Positions 13,445-16,359 of a stretch of 16,359 nucleotides of DNA are shown one piece after another. Under the pieces are notes generated by a model. The model saw nothing but the letters and a program-made list of their open reading frames with translations, searched no databases and was not told the origin of the DNA. The translations under genes were made by a program, and so were the position numbers. Every line of letters begins with the position of its first letter. The stretch's first letter is position 1. The stretch comes from Paracoccaceae bacterium (GTDB taxonomy: Bacteria; Pseudomonadota; Alphaproteobacteria; Rhodobacterales; Rhodobacteraceae): positions 3,570 to 19,928 of the forward strand of contig JABSSB010000012.1 in assembly GCA_013214715.1 (NCBI GenBank), given 5' to 3'.

Positions 13445-13476
13445 AAAATCGCGGAGGGCGGTGATTCCCTCCGCGA
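13445..13476 (-). terminator. Perfect 10-bp U-tailed hairpin between the flavoprotein gene and rpsM
   Basis: On the minus strand TCGCGGAGGG pairs with CCCTCCGCGA (13467-13476 and 13449-13458) around an eight-base loop, followed by TTTTCTTG. It is 107 bases past the flavoprotein stop and about 95 bases before rpsM. It may end the upstream transcript or act as an attenuator, because a candidate promoter lies between it and the upstream gene. Confidence 0.78.
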
Positions 13477-13503
13477 GCAATCCTGTCTCTTGCGAGATGC
13501 AGC

Positions 13504-13532
13504 TAATTAGGGGCTGAACCCCAAACGGTCAA
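13504..13532 (-). promoter_or_regulatory. Candidate sigma-70 promoter upstream of rpsM
   Basis: On the minus strand TTGACC (plus 13527-13532) and TAATTA (13504-13509) are 17 bases apart. A second TTGACA lies 20 bases further upstream (plus 13547-13552). The spacer between the hexamers is itself palindromic (GGGG/CCCC around TTCAG). Transcription would start near 13497, at a small TCTC-GCAA-GAGA hairpin, about 20 bases before the U-tailed stem. The -35 match is good and the -10 is only fair. Confidence 0.5.
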
Positions 13533-13583
13533 GAGCGAAAACGCCCTGTCAACCGGTTTCAGCAGCGCAGGGCCAGATTGCCC

Positions 13584-16085
13584 TTATCCATCCTTGCGGA
13601 TCACCTCGTTTTTCGGGTCATAGGGGCTGTCTTCGACGATCTCGGCATCCCAGAGTTTGGTCTGCATCCGCACCTTCAGTTTGGTGCCCGGCACGGCCAG
13701 ATCGGGGCGGACATAGCCCATGCCGATGGATTTTCCGAACACGACCGAATACCCGCCCGAGGTCAGGCGCCCCACCTTGGTGTCCCCGTCATACAGTGCC
13801 TCGCGCCCCCAGGGGTCTGCGTCGTCTGGGCCATTGATCAGCAAGGTCACGCATTTTGATCGGATGCCGGTCTCTTCCAGCTTGGCCTTGCCAAAGAAAT
13901 CCTTGGACAGATCGATAAAGCGCGGCAGGTCGGCCTCAAGTGGGGTCGCGTCGCGGCCCAACTCGGTGCCAAAGGCGCGATAGGATTTCTCCTGCCGCAA
14001 CCAGTTCTGCGCCCGTGCGCCGACCAGCTTCATGCCGTGCTTCTCCCCGGCAGCCATCAGCTGATCCCACAGATAGGTCTGCATTTCGATCGGATGATGC
14101 AGCTCCCAGCCCAACTCTCCGGTATAAGCCACGCGGATCGCATTCACAGGGCACATGCCCAGTTCGATCTGCCGTGCCGAGAGCCATGGGAAGCGTTTGT
14201 TGGACAGAACGGTGTCGGGGTCTTCATCCTTGATGATCTCACGCAGCACGTCGCGCGATTTCGGCCCGGCAATGGCAAAGACGCCCCATTGCGTGGTGAC
14301 ATCCATTGCCCAGACATAGTCGCCCCCTGCGGCCATGAAATCTTCGATCGCCTTACGCAGGTAATCGCTGTCATAGGCCTGCCATGCGCCCGCGGAGACA
14401 AGGTAATAGTCATTCTCGCCATTGCGGACGATAGTGTATTCGGTGCGCGTGGTGCCGTGTGAGGTCAGCGCATAAGTCAGGTTGATGCGGCCCACCTTTG
14501 GCAGCTTGTTGCAGGTGAACTGGTCCAGAAACGCCGTGGCACCCGGCCCGCGGACGATATGCTTGGTAAAGGCCGTCGCGTCGATCAGACCGACGCCTTC
14601 GCGGATGGCCTTGGCCTCATCCACCGCATATTGCCACCATCCGCCCCGGCGGAAGCTGCGTGCGTCATGGTCGAAGCTGTCGGGCGCATCAAGCGGGCCA
14701 TAGTAATTCGGCCGTTCCCACCCGTTGACCTGCCCGAATTGCGCGCCTTTGGCCTTTTGCCGGTCATAGGCGGGCGCGGTGCGCAGGGGGCGGCAGGCTT
14801 CACGCTCTTCATCCGGGTGGTGCAGGATATAGACGTGTTCGTAGCATTCCTCATTCTTGCGCGCGGCATATTCGGTGGTCATCCAGCGGCCATAGCGTTT
14901 GGGGTCGAGGCTGGCCATGTCGATCTCTGCCTCGCCCTCGACCATCATCTGCGCGAGGTAGTAACCGGTGCCGCCCGCGGCGGTGATGCCAAAGCTGAAG
15001 CCTTCGGCCAGCCACATATTGCGCAGCCCCGGCGCCGGGCCAACCAGCGGGTTGCCATCGGGCGTATAGCAGATCGGGCCGTTATAATCGTCTTTCAGCC
15101 CTACCGTTTCCGAGGACGGAATGCGGTGGATCATCGACATGTATTCCTCTTCGATCCGTTCGAGATCGAGCGGGAACAGGTCCGCACGGAAACTGTCAGG
15201 GACCGAGTATTCGAAACAGGCGGGCGCGTTACGCTCATAAGGGCCGAGGATCCAACCACCGCGTTCTTCGCGGACATACCATTTGGCATCGGCATCGCGC
15301 AGCACGGGGTGTTCGGGGTTCGACTTGCGCCAGTCGACCAGTGCCGGGTCAGGTTCGGTAACGATATACTGATGCTCAACCGGGATCGCAGGGATCTTGA
15401 TGCCCAGCTGGCGCGCTGTGCGTTGGGCGTGGTTGCCCGTGGCGGTCACGACATGCTCGGCATGAATGACGATCTGCTCGTCCGAGGCGATGAGATTGCC
15501 GCCTTTTTCGACCATCTTCGTGCAAGTCACATCCCAATGATCGCCCGTCCAGGCATAGCCATCGACTTGCCATTTCCGTTCGATCATCACGCCGCGCTGG
15601 CGCGCGCCCTTGGCCATGGCCTGGGTCACATCGGCGGGATTGATGTAACCATCAGTCGGGTGATAGATCGCGCCCTTCAGATCTTCGGTGCGCACCAGCG
15701 GCCAGCGCTCCTTGATCTGATCCGGGGTCATCCATTCGAACGGCACGCCCACGGTTTCGGCGGTCGAGGCATAAAGCATGTATTCATCCATGCGATCCTG
15801 TGTCTGCGCCATGCGCAGATTGCCCACCACATAAAACCCGGCGTTCAGCCCGGTTTCTTCTTCAAGCGTTTTGTAGAACTTGACCGAATAGTCATGAATA
15901 TGCGTCGTCGCATAGGACATGTTGAACAAGGGCAACAAGCCCGCCGCGTGCCAGGTGGAACCCGAGGTCAGCTCATCACGTTCCAGCAGCATGACATCCT
16001 CCCAGCCCGCGCGCGCCAGATGATAGGCGATCGAGGTGCCGACAGCTCCGCCGCCAACGACCAGCGCTTTGACATGGGTTTTCAT
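13584..16085 (-). CDS. FAD-dependent dimethylglycine/sarcosine dehydrogenase-like protein with GcvT domain
   Basis: Large flavoprotein of 833 residues that, by family, oxidatively demethylates an N-methylated glycine and passes the one-carbon unit to tetrahydrofolate. An N-terminal DAO fold has the FAD motif VVGGGAVG (residues 9-16), with Glu35 at the end of strand 2. GSTWHAAGL at 42-50 has His46 at the position of the covalent FAD link in the dimethylglycine and sarcosine dehydrogenases. PDGNPLVGPAPG closes the FAD domain. A middle domain follows, then a GcvT-like folate domain with RGPGATAFLDQFTCN and AYTGELGWE (about 653-661), and a C-terminal barrel. The ATG at 16085 has GGAGGG six bases upstream; 18 further codons upstream are not conserved. 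It lies between an unidentified gene and rpsM. The exact substrate (dimethylglycine, sarcosine or a related osmolyte product) is not decided by sequence. Confidence 0.88.
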   Translation of the reverse strand: MKTHVKALVVGGGAVGTSIAYHLARAGWEDVMLLERDELTSGSTWHAAGLLPLFNMSYATTHIHDYSVKFYKTLEEETGLNAGFYVVGNLRMAQTQDRMDEYMLYASTAETVGVPFEWMTPDQIKERWPLVRTEDLKGAIYHPTDGYINPADVTQAMAKGARQRGVMIERKWQVDGYAWTGDHWDVTCTKMVEKGGNLIASDEQIVIHAEHVVTATGNHAQRTARQLGIKIPAIPVEHQYIVTEPDPALVDWRKSNPEHPVLRDADAKWYVREERGGWILGPYERNAPACFEYSVPDSFRADLFPLDLERIEEEYMSMIHRIPSSETVGLKDDYNGPICYTPDGNPLVGPAPGLRNMWLAEGFSFGITAAGGTGYYLAQMMVEGEAEIDMASLDPKRYGRWMTTEYAARKNEECYEHVYILHHPDEEREACRPLRTAPAYDRQKAKGAQFGQVNGWERPNYYGPLDAPDSFDHDARSFRRGGWWQYAVDEAKAIREGVGLIDATAFTKHIVRGPGATAFLDQFTCNKLPKVGRINLTYALTSHGTTRTEYTIVRNGENDYYLVSAGAWQAYDSDYLRKAIEDFMAAGGDYVWAMDVTTQWGVFAIAGPKSRDVLREIIKDEDPDTVLSNKRFPWLSARQIELGMCPVNAIRVAYTGELGWELHHPIEMQTYLWDQLMAAGEKHGMKLVGARAQNWLRQEKSYRAFGTELGRDATPLEADLPRFIDLSKDFFGKAKLEETGIRSKCVTLLINGPDDADPWGREALYDGDTKVGRLTSGGYSVVFGKSIGMGYVRPDLAVPGTKLKVRMQTKLWDAEIVEDSPYDPKNEVIRKDG

Positions 16086-16224
16086 GGGAGTCCCTCCGGG
16101 CAAATTTCCGATGTGCCCGCAGCTTATGCCCGAAGACAAGCCGCATCGAAGGGTCCATCCGACGCAATGCCGTCAAAAACCGACCCAAGGCCCGGTTCAT
16201 GTCGTCCGAAGGAGGTGGGTCAAT
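16086..16224 (-). promoter_or_regulatory. Upstream region of the dehydrogenase gene
   Basis: This 139-base spacer has no gene that I trust. A short inverted repeat CGGGCA/TGCCCG (16097-16102/16114-16119) abuts the GGAGGG ribosome site of the dehydrogenase gene and could partly cover it. I find no convincing -35/-10 pair. Confidence 0.3.
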
Positions 16225-16359
16225 CTAGTTTCGCGCCGCCGCCTGCGCCGCCGCAGGGCGCACGAAGCCTGTCATGCCCGCCCAGAAACTTTGAACGCGA
16301 TCCAGCGGACTATCGGCTGGGCGGACATGGCGCACCGGCACGGTTCTGGACCCGCCCGA
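16225..16359 (-). CDS. C-terminal 44 codons of an unidentified gene
   Basis: An open minus-strand frame enters from the right edge and ends at TAG (16225-16227), 139 bases before the dehydrogenase gene. It encodes 44 residues ending in an alanine-rich tail (RPAAAQAAARN) after SFWAGMTGF. Third positions are G/C-rich as in the neighbouring genes. I do not recognise the family, and the fragment is too short for a function. It could be chance, although its position and codon use favour a real gene end. Confidence 0.5.
   Translation of the reverse strand, partial: SGGSRTVPVRHVRPADSPLDRVQSFWAGMTGFVRPAAAQAAARN

Noticed and set aside
15976..16200. 74-codon minus-strand frame overlapping the start of the dehydrogenase gene
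   Set aside because: Most of it overlaps the FAD-binding region in another frame, and no family or ribosome site supports it.
1..16359. CRISPR arrays, insertion sequences, integrases, toxin-antitoxin or phage-defence genes
   Set aside because: Looked for regularly spaced repeats, transposase or nuclease motifs and paired small genes on both strands; none was seen.

Overview
The window reads as chromosomal core DNA of a roseobacter-type alphaproteobacterium (Rhodobacteraceae). The basis is protein resemblance (Bzt-type amino-acid ABC transporter, ATP12 assembly chaperone, RpoA/S11/S13/L17, covalent-FAD dimethylglycine dehydrogenase family), G+C-rich codon use, and a gene order that I recall as common in this group. 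No database search was possible. Every clear gene except one small acetyltransferase lies on the minus strand, so the genes are read from right to left.

Reading along the minus strand from the right edge: the last 44 codons of an unidentified gene (16225-16359); a large flavoprotein of the dimethylglycine/sarcosine dehydrogenase family fused to a GcvT-like folate domain (13584-16085); a 234-bp spacer with a candidate promoter, a perfect U-tailed hairpin and a second hairpin; then rpsM-rpsK-rpoA-rplQ (S13, S11, RNA polymerase alpha, L17), ending at a very good intrinsic terminator at 10813-10838. The rpoA-rplQ spacer holds four consecutive hairpins.

From about 9966 to 10810 there is an A+T-richer stretch (about 47% G+C by hand count over 10321-10620, against about 60% in a gene line nearby). 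It has no convincing gene, one interrupted frame and several nested inverted repeats. A GNAT acetyltransferase (9516-9965, plus strand) sits beside it and is divergent from htrA.

Next comes a tightly packed minus-strand run: htrA (Do-type periplasmic protease), rarA/mgsA (AAA+ ATPase of replication recovery), a broken enoyl-CoA-hydratase-like gene, crcB (fluoride channel), an RluC-type pseudouridine synthase, a HAD phosphatase and ATP12. Three junctions overlap by 1 or 4 bases (htrA/rarA, crcB/rluC, HAD/ATP12), which suggests translational coupling. The left end is the bztA-bztB-bztC amino-acid transporter operon; bztC runs off the edge, and a terminator-like hairpin lies between bztA and bztB.

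No mobile element, CRISPR array, RNA gene or defence island is visible, and I do not see a clearly new multigene system. The best leads are regulatory or evolutionary: the crotonase gene interrupted exactly where two tryptophan codons are expected; a promoter followed by a terminator-like hairpin ahead of rpsM (attenuator or roughly 50-nt RNA); a heat-shock-like promoter and an SD-containing inverted repeat at htrA; a possibly leaderless acetyltransferase; and the A+T-richer insertion-like stretch.
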